NCBI GenBank assembly: GCA_002813285.1
Contig: PHTZ01000001.1
Span: 1,014,501-1,078,500, forward strand
DNA from: Flavobacteriaceae bacterium MAR_2009_75
Lineage (GTDB): Bacteria > Bacteroidota > Bacteroidia > Flavobacteriales > Flavobacteriaceae
DNA length: 64,000 nucleotides
Reading direction: 5' to 3'
Shown: positions 25,636 through 34,760 of the stretch, piece by piece
Layout: every line of letters begins with the position of its first letter
Position numbering within the stretch: the stretch's first letter is position 1
The notes under the pieces: generated by a model
The model's input: the letters and a program-made list of their open reading frames with translations, nothing else
Database searches by the model: none
Told to the model about the DNA's origin: nothing
Made by a program: the position numbers and the translations under genes

Positions 25636-28242
25636 ATGGCTGACCTAGGTAATGTTGGTAAAACCAAAACGGGCATATTACCCTACGTCTTACTTTTACT
25701 ACTTGCGGTTATTGTTTTATTTTACATTTCGTATACTTCTTTCAAGCAAAACTCGGCCTTAAGAAAATCTACCGAGCTTGTATCACAGACTCAGAATACA
25801 ATCAGTGAAATAAATATGCTTTTCGCAAACTATTCTAGTACTCAAGCCGCAGGCGTGCAGTACTTGATAACAAGCGACAGTACATATTTAATACCTATCA
25901 AAGACTATGTAGAAGAGAGTAACTCTAGTCTTAAAAGGTTAAAATTACTTGTGGGCGATAATGAAAGTCAGCTGGCCCGCCTTAAAAAAGTACCCGAATT
26001 TAGCCGACTTCTTTTTGAAGAACTACAATCACTCGAAAGGGAAAATGCGCGATCGATATTACAATCGAAGACCTTAAGAAAGAAGATTCATACTATAGAT
26101 GACTATCGTGATAGCTTAATGGCCATCGAGGAAGCCATGATCGAATCGGAGTATAATATGCTCAAATCACGAAAAAATGCATACGAGTCAAACGTAACCC
26201 TTACTCCCACACATATTTTATACTCGGCACTTTTCGCCTTAGGTATTCTCATGTTCGCTTTTACCAAAATAAATATGGATAGAAAGCAAATGGACACGAC
26301 CGGAGCGTTTCTTCGGAACATTTTAGACAACACCGACAACACCGTAAATTTTTACGAACCTGTCAGAGATAAAAATCAAAAAATAATCGATTTTAAGATT
26401 GGTTACACCAATGCAAAAGAGAAAGATAACTTCAATATCAATTCTAAACAGGCCATTGGTAAAAAATTTACTGAAGTATTTCCCTTTTTTGGTAATAAAG
26501 AACATGTTGATTTTCTATCAAGTGCCATTGAAGAAAACAAGACCCTTGTTAAAGAAACTGCATATGACATCAATGGTAAAAAAGTTTGGTTGCATACCAC
26601 AGCCTCACCACTTAATCACGGGGTCAGTACAACTGTTCGAAATACTACGATAGAGAAAGAAGCTGAACAAAAATTATTGGCCTTGAACACTCAGCTTGAA
26701 ACACAAAACCGTGAATTGGCCCAAACATCTGGTTTTCTCAAGAACTTGGTTTCATCTTTTCAATATATCATAAGTTATTTTCAAGCTATACGTAGCGATG
26801 ATGGTGAAATAATCGATTTTAAAATTATTTACACCAATGAGAAAATAGAGGAACTTATGGGCCGACCTTCTTCTGAGTTAGAGGGCAAACTTATAACCGA
26901 AGTATACCCGTTCCTACTTGAAAACGGTGACTTTGAAACCTACAAAAAAGTAATCGAAACTGGAGAATCGGTAGAGATAGAACAAGAATATGATTTACCT
27001 GCGGGTCATTTTTCCTTTTGTAATGAAATAACAAAGTTAGATGAAGGTGTTACCGTTATTTCGCAGGATATTACTTTGCGCAAAGAAGCTGAAAATGAAT
27101 TACGACAGTCGAAAGATGCCTTAGAAGTTCAGAACACCATATTAAACGATGCCGAGAGAATTGCAGGAATAGGCAGCTACAATCTAGACATCGACAGTGG
27201 CCAAATGAAATATTCTGACAATGCATATCGTCTGTTCGGCTATAAACCAGGTGAGTTCGAACCCTCTTTCGATAGGTTTCTTTCATTCTTAAGCCCTAGC
27301 GATGCGAAACAATTAAAGAATAAAGACCTAGAGACCTTGAAGAAAAAAAGCCGAGGTAAGAGCAAATACAAGGTAAAAACGAAAACCGGTAAAACAAAGT
27401 ATATGTCTTCAATGGCGCATTTTTTAGAAAAGGATGGCCGGTCATATATGGTCGGGGTCATTCGTGACATCACCGACAAAACTAAAAATGAACAGAACCT
27501 AAAACTAAAAAACAGGGCGCTAAAAAGAACCAATGCCGAACTTGAATCTTTTAACCGAGTGGCCAGTCATGATCTACAAGAACCACTAAGAAAGATTCAA
27601 ATGTTTATTAGCCGTCTTTCTGATTTCGATAAAGACAACCTGTCTGATAAAGGGCAAAAATATTTAAATAAAATCGAAGATTCTGCTAATAGAATGCAGT
27701 TACTGATCAGAAACCTGCTCTCCTATTCGCGCATCTCGGAAGAAATCAACGAACCCATAAAGATAAATCTCAACGGAGTTTTTAATAAGGTTCTAGAAGA
27801 CTTTTCTGAACGGATAGATGAAACTGGGGCGACAATTACCGTTCCCGATTTGCCAGCAGTTCATGGTACTGGTTTTCAATTAGAACAGCTCTTTAGTAAC
27901 TTGATTTCGAATGCCCTAAAATATAAGAAGCATAATGAATCGCCCATTATAAAAGTGGCATACGAAATTCTGGAACATAAGCAATTAGAATCAGGATTGA
28001 ATCTGCCTAAATCAAAATACTTGAGCTTGACCGTTAGTGATAACGGTATCGGTTTCGAACAGGAGCAAAGTCATAAAATATTTGAACTTTTCGAACGTCT
28101 TCACCAAAAACACGCATACACCGGCACCGGGTTAGGTCTTGCTATTTGCAAAAAAATTGTTGAAAACCATCGCGGTCATATTCATGCAACCAGTGAACCG
28201 AACAAGGGCACAACTTTTAAAATTTTGCTTCCCTACAGTTAA
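25636..28242 (+). CDS. membrane sensor histidine kinase with CHASE3 and PAS domains
   Basis: An 868-residue kinase. One TM helix is at about 13-32 and a CHASE3-like periplasmic helical bundle at 40-190 (QYLITSDSTYL motif). A second TM (about 195-213) is followed by three PAS domains (about 225-325, 365-475 and 510-625, the last carrying the AGIGSYNLDIDSG and FGYKPGEFEP blocks). The dimerisation domain has the phospho-acceptor His645 in ASHDLQEPLRK. The ATPase domain contains LFSNLISNALKY, DNGIGF and GTGLGLAICKK. It belongs to the bacteriophytochrome-like HisKA group that pairs with single receivers; the receiver gene ends 9 bp upstream. Confidence 0.93.
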   Translation: MADLGNVGKTKTGILPYVLLLLLAVIVLFYISYTSFKQNSALRKSTELVSQTQNTISEINMLFANYSSTQAAGVQYLITSDSTYLIPIKDYVEESNSSLKRLKLLVGDNESQLARLKKVPEFSRLLFEELQSLERENARSILQSKTLRKKIHTIDDYRDSLMAIEEAMIESEYNMLKSRKNAYESNVTLTPTHILYSALFALGILMFAFTKINMDRKQMDTTGAFLRNILDNTDNTVNFYEPVRDKNQKIIDFKIGYTNAKEKDNFNINSKQAIGKKFTEVFPFFGNKEHVDFLSSAIEENKTLVKETAYDINGKKVWLHTTASPLNHGVSTTVRNTTIEKEAEQKLLALNTQLETQNRELAQTSGFLKNLVSSFQYIISYFQAIRSDDGEIIDFKIIYTNEKIEELMGRPSSELEGKLITEVYPFLLENGDFETYKKVIETGESVEIEQEYDLPAGHFSFCNEITKLDEGVTVISQDITLRKEAENELRQSKDALEVQNTILNDAERIAGIGSYNLDIDSGQMKYSDNAYRLFGYKPGEFEPSFDRFLSFLSPSDAKQLKNKDLETLKKKSRGKSKYKVKTKTGKTKYMSSMAHFLEKDGRSYMVGVIRDITDKTKNEQNLKLKNRALKRTNAELESFNRVASHDLQEPLRKIQMFISRLSDFDKDNLSDKGQKYLNKIEDSANRMQLLIRNLLSYSRISEEINEPIKINLNGVFNKVLEDFSERIDETGATITVPDLPAVHGTGFQLEQLFSNLISNALKYKKHNESPIIKVAYEILEHKQLESGLNLPKSKYLSLTVSDNGIGFEQEQSHKIFELFERLHQKHAYTGTGLGLAICKKIVENHRGHIHATSEPNKGTTFKILLPYS

Positions 28243-28386
28243 CATCTTCACATTTATTTTTACGCCCATTTATTGACTCTTGCTGTTATTTTAAACTTTA
28301 ACTAGTTCGTTTTAAATGGAATAACTGACCTATTACATAATTATATAACTGTTTCTAAAAATTGTGTAAGAAAACAAACGCTCTGA

Positions 28387-28433
28387 TGATACATATTTGC
28401 ATGTATCACAAAGATGTATTCACGTGATGTATT
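28387..28433 (+). promoter_or_regulatory. operator-like repeats before the second AraC gene
   Basis: TGATACAT-ATTTGC-ATGTATCA is a perfect 8-bp inverted repeat (28387-28408). The right arm starts a set of three 13-bp-spaced direct repeats of ATGTAT (28401, 28414, 28427). AraC proteins often bind tandem repeats in their own control region. The first in-frame ATG (28414) lies inside this array, which favours the later start at 28459. Confidence 0.45.
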
Positions 28434-28458
28434 AACAACCACTAAAAACAGCACAACC

Positions 28459-29490
28459 ATGAGAACGCTTTCACTTCATTCACTTTCATTAGAAAAAAAT
28501 TTAAACTCAATCAACTTAGTTTTGGGAGGCTCGATTAGCGATGCCGGCAATGAACGTGTTTTACAATTTGACAATGATTTCGGAACAGGCACAATAACAG
28601 CCATAACCCTTGAAGGAGGCTTGTCTTTCTTACAATATGATGTCTGTTTCAGCGAAGACACAAAAATCACGAATGATCCTACTCCCTCAAATCCGTTATA
28701 TTTCATGTATTGCCTTAAAGGGCATTTATATCAGAAATTTCAGGATTACAGAGATAAATTGCTTTTAGATGAATTTCAAACGGCCATTATGGGCGGTACA
28801 AGCCATATCAACGAACTTTCATTTCCGAGCAATCAAAAGGTGAAACTTTGCATTATAAGCGCGGTTGACACCACTGCCGGCGCCGATAGCGCTTTACCTA
28901 GCAGTTTAAAGCAAACCATGATGCAACTATTCTCTCATGGTAAAGAACAAGATAAACCTATTAGATATTTCGGAACTTACAATCTTCGTATCGGAGAGCA
29001 ATTGGCTCAAATAGAAAAAATCAGACAAGAAGGACTTGTTAAAAAACTATTGGTCGAAGGTATTTTGAACCTTACTTTAGCCATGGAAATTGAGCATCTT
29101 AAATCTGACTTGCTGAACGAGCAGAACCCATCTGGTTCGCTTACCCAATATGAACTTAAATGCATAAAAGAGGTTTCTAGAAAAATTGAAGAACATCCTG
29201 AGATTCAATACAGCATTAAATCCATCTGTTTAGAGTGCGGTCTTTCTGCCAGTAAATTACAAGAAGGTTTTAAACTCTTACACGGCAAAACCGTTTCAGA
29301 CTTTATAAGAAATGAAAGGTTGAATACCGCTGAAAGGTTAATTTCTACTACTGACATGAACATTTCAGAAATTGTTTACACCGTAGGCCTATCAAGCAGA
29401 AGTTACTTCTCAAAAATATTTAAGAGAAGATATAACTGTAGCCCCAAAACATATCAAGACAACAAAAAATCATTGGCAGCCACAGCATAA
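28459..29490 (+). CDS. AraC-family transcriptional regulator
   Basis: A 343-residue regulator. The N-terminal about 220 residues form an unassigned ligand or dimerisation domain, rich in strands early (LNLVLGG-like INLVLGGSISDAG, then YFMYCLKGHLYQKF typical of a cupin-like fold). The C-terminal AraC domain (about 245-335) carries IKSICLECGLSASKLQEGFK and MNISEIVYTVGLSSRSYFSK, followed by RRYNCSPKTYQ. The start at 28459 is preferred to 28414 because the operator-like repeats cover the earlier ATG. Transcribed alone, followed by a terminator. Confidence 0.88.
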   Translation: MRTLSLHSLSLEKNLNSINLVLGGSISDAGNERVLQFDNDFGTGTITAITLEGGLSFLQYDVCFSEDTKITNDPTPSNPLYFMYCLKGHLYQKFQDYRDKLLLDEFQTAIMGGTSHINELSFPSNQKVKLCIISAVDTTAGADSALPSSLKQTMMQLFSHGKEQDKPIRYFGTYNLRIGEQLAQIEKIRQEGLVKKLLVEGILNLTLAMEIEHLKSDLLNEQNPSGSLTQYELKCIKEVSRKIEEHPEIQYSIKSICLECGLSASKLQEGFKLLHGKTVSDFIRNERLNTAERLISTTDMNISEIVYTVGLSSRSYFSKIFKRRYNCSPKTYQDNKKSLAATA

Positions 29491-29513
29491 AAAGCACAAT
29501 GACTATGAAGAAG

Positions 29514-29545
29514 AGCCGGCTTTGTTTAAAAGGCCGGTTTTTTTC
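29514..29545 (+). terminator. terminator after the AraC gene
   Basis: AGCCGGC / GGCCGGT hairpin with an A/T-rich loop (TTTGTTTAAAA) and a run of seven T, 24 bp after the AraC stop. Confidence 0.8.
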
Positions 29546-29568
29546 TGCTATAATTTAAGGGTTAAACC

Positions 29569-30663
29569 CTATTGATTTTTGGCCTTTTCAGCATCATTAT
29601 AATCAACTTCATTATCAACCACGCCCTTATAAGCACTGATCCAAGCATTCTTGACCAAGTTAAAAACTGTTGGCAGCACCTTAGATTTCACTTGGTTTAA
29701 ATCGCCCTCAATGGGAACCTTTGTGGCCAATGTATTATTACCTTGATTTTTTAAAATGAATTTGAAAAACCCGACGAAGCCTTCCCATAATTTCTCAAAA
29801 AACTTATCCTCTTTTTCAATTAGTTTAGAATCTTTCAACAAAGGTTTAATGTAACCGGTCAAAAACCCATCGGCAATAGCAATTTCACTATATAAATTAA
29901 AATCTCCCTCTGCAAAATCGATACCTGCATAATGATTTGTAAAGTCGTTAAAGGCCGTTACAGAAGCGTTCTCCAGTGAAAAGGAAGCGTCCATATCAGG
30001 AATTTCTTTTACAAGGTCCATTTTTCCATCCAACGTAACTTTTCCCTCGCCTATTGAGATAGCAGTGGCATGTACGGTCGATGGTAATTCTCTTTCAGTT
30101 CGTACTACATTTCTGAGATTAGTGGCATTAAGGTTTACTTCATTTAAATACAGGTCTATGGTCGGGTCTGCCGTAAGTTCGACGAAGGCGGCTTTACCAT
30201 TAATAATTTTCAGATTGTTGATATCGATTGGCACCAAATCGGTAAGTGCCTTTGACCAATCATCAATATCAGGGTCTGATAGGCTATCAGTCTGTTGATC
30301 CTCGAAAACATAAATAAACTCTGGTCTGGTCATCACTATTTCACTAACAATTTTGCCCTTGAGAAGTGACTTCCACTCTACCGAAATATCTGTTACACCA
30401 AGATTCAGAAACGGTACCTCAGAATCTGCATTGACCTTGTTCAGGTAAAGGCTATCAATAACATAAGCTCCTCGCACAAGCGCAATATCAATATCTTTCA
30501 CTTGACCGTAATACCCGGGAATATCGGCCAAAACATTGTTCACATATTTCTTGACTATAAAAGGCAAGAGCAACCTAAATGCTACCAACAAAATTATAAT
30601 GGTTATAGGTACTATATAACGCTTCTTTTTTAATCGCCTACGCTTGTTCATATTATCGTTCAT
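29569..30663 (-). CDS. AsmA/DUF748-type membrane-anchored protein
   Basis: A 364-residue protein with one N-terminal membrane anchor (IVPITIIILLVAFRLLLPFIV, residues about 17-37; longer runs not quoted). A periplasmic domain follows the AsmA/DUF748 pattern: YVNNVLADIPGYYGQVKDID, SVEWKSLLKGKIVSEIVMTR (trimmed) and INNLKIINGKAAFVEL. Such proteins resemble the lipid-bridge family and are thought to act between inner and outer membranes. It is 27 bp downstream of a second protein of the same type, so they form a pair. Confidence 0.8.
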   Translation of the reverse strand: MNDNMNKRRRLKKKRYIVPITIIILLVAFRLLLPFIVKKYVNNVLADIPGYYGQVKDIDIALVRGAYVIDSLYLNKVNADSEVPFLNLGVTDISVEWKSLLKGKIVSEIVMTRPEFIYVFEDQQTDSLSDPDIDDWSKALTDLVPIDINNLKIINGKAAFVELTADPTIDLYLNEVNLNATNLRNVVRTERELPSTVHATAISIGEGKVTLDGKMDLVKEIPDMDASFSLENASVTAFNDFTNHYAGIDFAEGDFNLYSEIAIADGFLTGYIKPLLKDSKLIEKEDKFFEKLWEGFVGFFKFILKNQGNNTLATKVPIEGDLNQVKSKVLPTVFNLVKNAWISAYKGVVDNEVDYNDAEKAKNQ

Positions 30664-30690
30664 AATTTATCTGCTTTAAAAAGCATTCAA

Positions 30691-32262
30691 CTACTCTTTC
30701 TCGCTTTTACCAATCAGGGTATTCACAGTGCCGTCTTGTACATTCAACCATAAATAATTGAAAAATGATTTGGTCGGGTCTCTTTGAACTTCTATGGTAC
30801 CATATCGAAACCCATCTTCATCGGAATTTGAACCATCATTAATAAACAATTTACCGATGAAAGTCAATAACTTATTGACTCCCAAACGATTTTTCTTGAG
30901 TACAGAGAACTCAAAATCTTCGTAATTCATTTTGATATCTCCTGAAGATGAAATAGCATCGCCACTTATAGTAAAATACATTCTATTAATGTTTCCTTTG
31001 GCCTTTGCCCTCAAACTTGATTCTAGGTAGCTATTTATACTTTTAGATTTAAAATCTTTGATCACCCCTGAAGCAGTAAAGGCATCATTCTGCTGACTAA
31101 CATCGAACGACCATTTTAATTCAATAGGAGCATGATTCATTAACAAGGCGCTGGCATTAATTTCGGTTTTATCATTACTATCTGATAAGTTGTCTACATT
31201 GTCAATTATCGCATTCAATTCATCGAAAGAAACTCTACCAGGTGCAACTCCTGGAGTGATTAATTCACTATAAACGAGATTACCGTTATCAATTTTAATT
31301 TTTGGAATCTCTATATCAATAGGAAGTTCTCGCAGCATTCTACTATACAATCGTTTCTTTTTTAGATCATCGTCAACTAATTTATCTCTATAGATTTCAG
31401 CCTTCGGATTCAGAATTCTTCCGTTTCCAGTAGAAACAAATAAAGTGTCTCCCGTAAAACCAACTTTAATGGAATCTACTATAGTCTCCGGTATTTTCAA
31501 ATCGATATGATCTCGTTCAACACTTATTTTTTTAGAAAGTTCCGATTTGCTGAATTTGGTATTCAAATTCAAATTATTTATTTGTAATCTCCCATTTTCT
31601 AGACTTAGGTTGGCTACATTTAGTTCTTCAAAAGCGCCTAAATTAAGATAGAGATCCCTTAACGCAAGATTGTACTCACCATAGGTCACCGGTATTTTTT
31701 CTCTAATTTGTGACGGGCCGGTTTTAGCATCATATACCTCGAAATTGATATCTTTTGTATTAAATGTGAGACTATCTTTGTTGTGCAGCGTAAGTTCTCC
31801 GTTCTTGACCGTTAATCTTTCTACTTTAATAGTCTTTAGCAACGAAACTACACCCCGACGTTCTTTATTTTTGCTCGATACTACCTTATCTAAATAATGG
31901 CGTACACTTGGCTGATCCAGTTCTAAAACTTCCACTTGAATACGCTCGTTCATAAAGAAATGCCAGTAATTCAGGTCTATTAAATTCAACGATTTGAGTT
32001 GAATGTTAGAATGTTCAGTTAAAGAGTCTCGGTTTTTTAATCGTAGATCAATTTCTTTTAATTCTATACTGCCCGAGAGAATATCGACATTCAATTGCTC
32101 ATAGCTCAATTGCACATGTGGGGGTAATTTTCGATCTAAAAAATCACCTACCCATGATTCCGCTTTAAAATGAGCAACTGTTAGACCTGCCGCAATTAAT
32201 AAAAAGAGCGTTAGAGTAGTTATGACTAGAGGATGTTTTAATGTTAATCGGGCATTTGCCAT
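30691..32262 (-). CDS. AsmA-like membrane-anchored protein
   Basis: A 523-residue protein with an N-terminal anchor (LVITTLTLFLLIAAGLTVAH, residues 12-31) and a long periplasmic beta-rich region of AsmA/DUF748 character: LPPHVQLSYEQLNVDILSGS, IELKEIDLRL, repeated short strands, and a C-terminal DGTVNTLIGKSEKE. Sequence conservation to named families is weak, so the call rests on architecture and on the neighbour at 29569-30663. The pair may work in envelope lipid handling; this is inference. Confidence 0.65.
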   Translation of the reverse strand: MANARLTLKHPLVITTLTLFLLIAAGLTVAHFKAESWVGDFLDRKLPPHVQLSYEQLNVDILSGSIELKEIDLRLKNRDSLTEHSNIQLKSLNLIDLNYWHFFMNERIQVEVLELDQPSVRHYLDKVVSSKNKERRGVVSLLKTIKVERLTVKNGELTLHNKDSLTFNTKDINFEVYDAKTGPSQIREKIPVTYGEYNLALRDLYLNLGAFEELNVANLSLENGRLQINNLNLNTKFSKSELSKKISVERDHIDLKIPETIVDSIKVGFTGDTLFVSTGNGRILNPKAEIYRDKLVDDDLKKKRLYSRMLRELPIDIEIPKIKIDNGNLVYSELITPGVAPGRVSFDELNAIIDNVDNLSDSNDKTEINASALLMNHAPIELKWSFDVSQQNDAFTASGVIKDFKSKSINSYLESSLRAKAKGNINRMYFTISGDAISSSGDIKMNYEDFEFSVLKKNRLGVNKLLTFIGKLFINDGSNSDEDGFRYGTIEVQRDPTKSFFNYLWLNVQDGTVNTLIGKSEKE

Positions 32263-32447
32263 GATTCTACAGCTTGATTGTTATAACTTACAATTAGGTT
32301 GTTTACGAGTTGATTTCATAACGCTTTCAGATTTATGTTTAACCTAAACGCACTTAGGCCTTTGTAAAAGTTCTTATTTTACTATATTGGAAAAAACCGA
32401 ATAAAAATCAGACTCTGAAAAGTATTTCCCTCATTGTCCCATATCTA

Positions 32448-33056
32448 ATGCGCTATATCTGCATTCTAGTATTTATGACCACTCTCGCCCTAAACGCCCA
32501 ACACAAAGCCCCGGAATCAATTATTAAAGAGGTAGAAGTAGCTCTTGACCATTACCCCGAACTTAATGACACACCTATCACATTCAAGTTCAAAAAGAAC
32601 ATAAGTAAATCTACCATGCAGGCGCAACCTCATTTTTGGAGCCTTTTTAAATCTAGGAAACATAGGAAATATGTGATTCTAATCAGCGAACGTATTAAAA
32701 TTTCAGGTAAAACTTTTTTGACAAGAGATATTCCCCAAGATATTATGATTGGCTGGTTAGGTCATGAATTGGGTCATGTTATGGATTATACCAATCGCAG
32801 CAGTCTCAACCTTATTTGGTTCGGACTCAAATACACGTTCTCCGGTTCGTATATAAAAGAAGCAGAACGAGCAGCGGACACCTATGCGGTATCCCATGGT
32901 ATGGGTGATTATATTCTGAAGACCAAAAGCTTTATTCTTGATAATGCGGAAATTGAAGAACAATACAAAAGCCGTATTCGGAAGTACTACTTATCACCAA
33001 AAGAAATCATGGCCTTGGTAGAGGAAAAAGAGGAAGTGGAAGAAGAAGAAGATTAA
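32448..33056 (+). CDS. exported M48-like zinc metallopeptidase
   Basis: A 202-residue protein with a signal peptide (MRYICILVFMTTLALNAQ). The zinc motif is HELGH (His106, Glu107, His110), with a likely third ligand in EAERAAD (Glu140), the gluzincin arrangement of M48-type peptidases. A hydrophobic stretch near 120-135 could be a membrane-associated helix. The tail is strongly acidic (EEKEEVEEEED). It is short compared with typical M48 enzymes and lacks their TM bundle, so the substrate is unknown. It is divergent from the AsmA-like pair and convergent with DoxX. Confidence 0.75.
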   Translation: MRYICILVFMTTLALNAQHKAPESIIKEVEVALDHYPELNDTPITFKFKKNISKSTMQAQPHFWSLFKSRKHRKYVILISERIKISGKTFLTRDIPQDIMIGWLGHELGHVMDYTNRSSLNLIWFGLKYTFSGSYIKEAERAADTYAVSHGMGDYILKTKSFILDNAEIEEQYKSRIRKYYLSPKEIMALVEEKEEVEEEED

Positions 33057-33115
33057 AAAACATATCTCTTTCATATGCTATCTAAACAATAAAAAATTGC
33101 GTTATATAACCGCCA

Positions 33116-33481
33116 TTATTTTCTCTCATTCAAGAAAAGTAAAATCGCAAAGTATATAGCATGCAAAAGCTGTGTACCTACCGCTCCCCAATTCTCAATA
33201 GAACAACTGCCCAAAATTAATAAAGACATCACAATTATGCCTGCAATCACTGCGTATCGAATATAAAAACCTATAAGCATGAATAAACCAATTAATAATT
33301 CAACAATTGGCAATGCATAACTAAAGGGCAAAATCAAAAACTGCGGTATAAGCGACTCGGCCATTGTTTCCATCATCCAACTACTGAAAATCTGGAGCTT
33401 AGGTAAGCGCACCACCCCATGACCAAACATACTAACGGCAAGAGGTAGTCGAAGAAAATAGTGCAACGTATTTCTTTTCAT
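33116..33481 (-). CDS. DoxX-family small membrane protein
   Basis: A 121-residue protein with four predicted transmembrane helices (about 8-25, 48-68, 70-90, 98-115). The DoxX-type pattern is RLPLAVSMFGHGVVRLPKL near the N-terminus, with PIVELLIGLFMLIGFYIRYA in the middle. DoxX proteins are linked to respiratory and redox functions; no specific role can be given. It is separated from the upstream aldo/keto reductase gene by a hairpin. Confidence 0.85.
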   Translation of the reverse strand: MKRNTLHYFLRLPLAVSMFGHGVVRLPKLQIFSSWMMETMAESLIPQFLILPFSYALPIVELLIGLFMLIGFYIRYAVIAGIIVMSLLILGSCSIENWGAVGTQLLHAIYFAILLFLNERK

Positions 33482-33495
33482 GATATATAAAGTAA

Positions 33496-33525
33496 AGCGG
33501 AAAAAACCATATAGTTCTTTCCGCT
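33496..33525 (-). terminator. hairpin between the aldo/keto reductase and DoxX genes
   Basis: AGCGGAAA / TTTCCGCT with a 14-nt loop; on the minus strand it is followed by TTACTTT. It is a probable, imperfect terminator for the aldo/keto reductase gene. Confidence 0.5.
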
Positions 33526-33539
33526 ATTTTCTAAATCGA

Positions 33540-34418
33540 TTACTGTTTTCCTATTACATCTGGCCATTCGTTAGGCAACTCACCACTGAAGCCCATTTTG
33601 GGCAACTCGCTGATTATTCGTAATTCTTCACCATTAAGTTCGAAGTCAAATATATCTATATTCTCCAATACTCTTTCTTTCGTAGTCGACTTTGGAATAG
33701 GTACAGCACCATTCTGAACTATCCATCGTAAAGAAACTTGAGCGACTGATTTGTTGTATTTATCAGCTATACCCTGTAAAGTCTTATTGCTAAAGACTGC
33801 TCCTTTTGCCAGAGGAGACCATGCCTCTAATCGAACATCGTGTTGTTTACAGAAATCAACAACCTCTGGCTGCCAATACCCTGGGTGAAATTCTATCTGA
33901 TTTACCGCAGGTTTTATTTTAGCTGTTTGCAACAACGGTTCTAAGTGCTCAGGCCAAAAATTGCTTAAGCCAAGGGATTTAATTTTTCCTTCAGACTGAA
34001 GTTCTTCCATAGCGCGCCATGTTTCGCTATTGACTTTTTGCCAGTTTTTCCCAAAGTTTTTCTCGTTGGCCGGCCAATGAATCAGGTAAAGGTCTATGTA
34101 ATCAAGGTTTAACCTTTCTAACGATTCTGCAAATGCTTTTTTGGTCTCTTCATAACCTAAACGGTCTCTCCAAACTTTTGTCGTAAGCATAATTTCTTCA
34201 CGGGCAATGCCACTTTGCGCTATACCTTTACCCACAGCTTCTTCATTTTCGTAACGTGCCGCCGTATCCAATAAACGGTATCCGTTTTGCAAGGCGAACT
34301 TGACACTTTCTATACCCTCTTGTCTATTGGCCTCGTAAGTACCAAAGCCAATTTCTGGAATAGTTTTACCATCGTTCAAACTGTAATTTCCGATTGTCTC
34401 ATTTTTTATCTTTTCCAT
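33540..34418 (-). CDS. aldo/keto reductase (AKR5-like)
   Basis: A 292-residue TIM-barrel NADPH oxidoreductase. The catalytic tetrad is visible: Asp in LLDTA, Tyr in RYENE, Lys in TTKVW, His in LIHWP. The IPKSTTKERVLENI segment near the C-terminus is the cofactor-binding signature. It resembles the 2,5-diketogluconate/methylglyoxal reductase type, although the substrate is uncertain. It is transcribed alone on the minus strand. Confidence 0.92.
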   Translation of the reverse strand: MEKIKNETIGNYSLNDGKTIPEIGFGTYEANRQEGIESVKFALQNGYRLLDTAARYENEEAVGKGIAQSGIAREEIMLTTKVWRDRLGYEETKKAFAESLERLNLDYIDLYLIHWPANEKNFGKNWQKVNSETWRAMEELQSEGKIKSLGLSNFWPEHLEPLLQTAKIKPAVNQIEFHPGYWQPEVVDFCKQHDVRLEAWSPLAKGAVFSNKTLQGIADKYNKSVAQVSLRWIVQNGAVPIPKSTTKERVLENIDIFDFELNGEELRIISELPKMGFSGELPNEWPDVIGKQ

Positions 34419-34760
34419 TGATTACTGTTTATTTTTAAACACTCTATAAAAATTTTGTCTGCAATTTTCCAAGCCAGTCTTAACACTATAAAATAATTTT
34501 CTACTAGCTCGAAAAACTAGAAGCTCTCCATTTTACAGGAGATGTTGTTTTGTAGCCGTTATTTCTATAACCATTTTAGGAGGGAAAAATATTTTGGGAT
34601 TATATCTTACACAAGACCAAAAGCAGGCTAATACTGAATATAGTCTAGAGGCCAAAACAGAAATACCTAGGATGTTCCAATTTACTTTGCCTTGGTACTT
34701 AACAACCCAACTGAACAGCTGTTCACAAATTATGCATTCGGCAGTAGATTCTAACGAAAC
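34419..34760. other. intergenic region with a perfect palindrome
   Basis: 342 bp without a supported gene. It contains TGAACAGCTGTTCA, a 14-bp perfect palindrome at 34712-34725, about 40 bp beyond the GH3 stop. A plus-strand frame stays open for 90 codons (34492-34761) but has no upstream start codon and looks like chance. No -7 box was found for the aldo/keto reductase. Confidence 0.45.
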
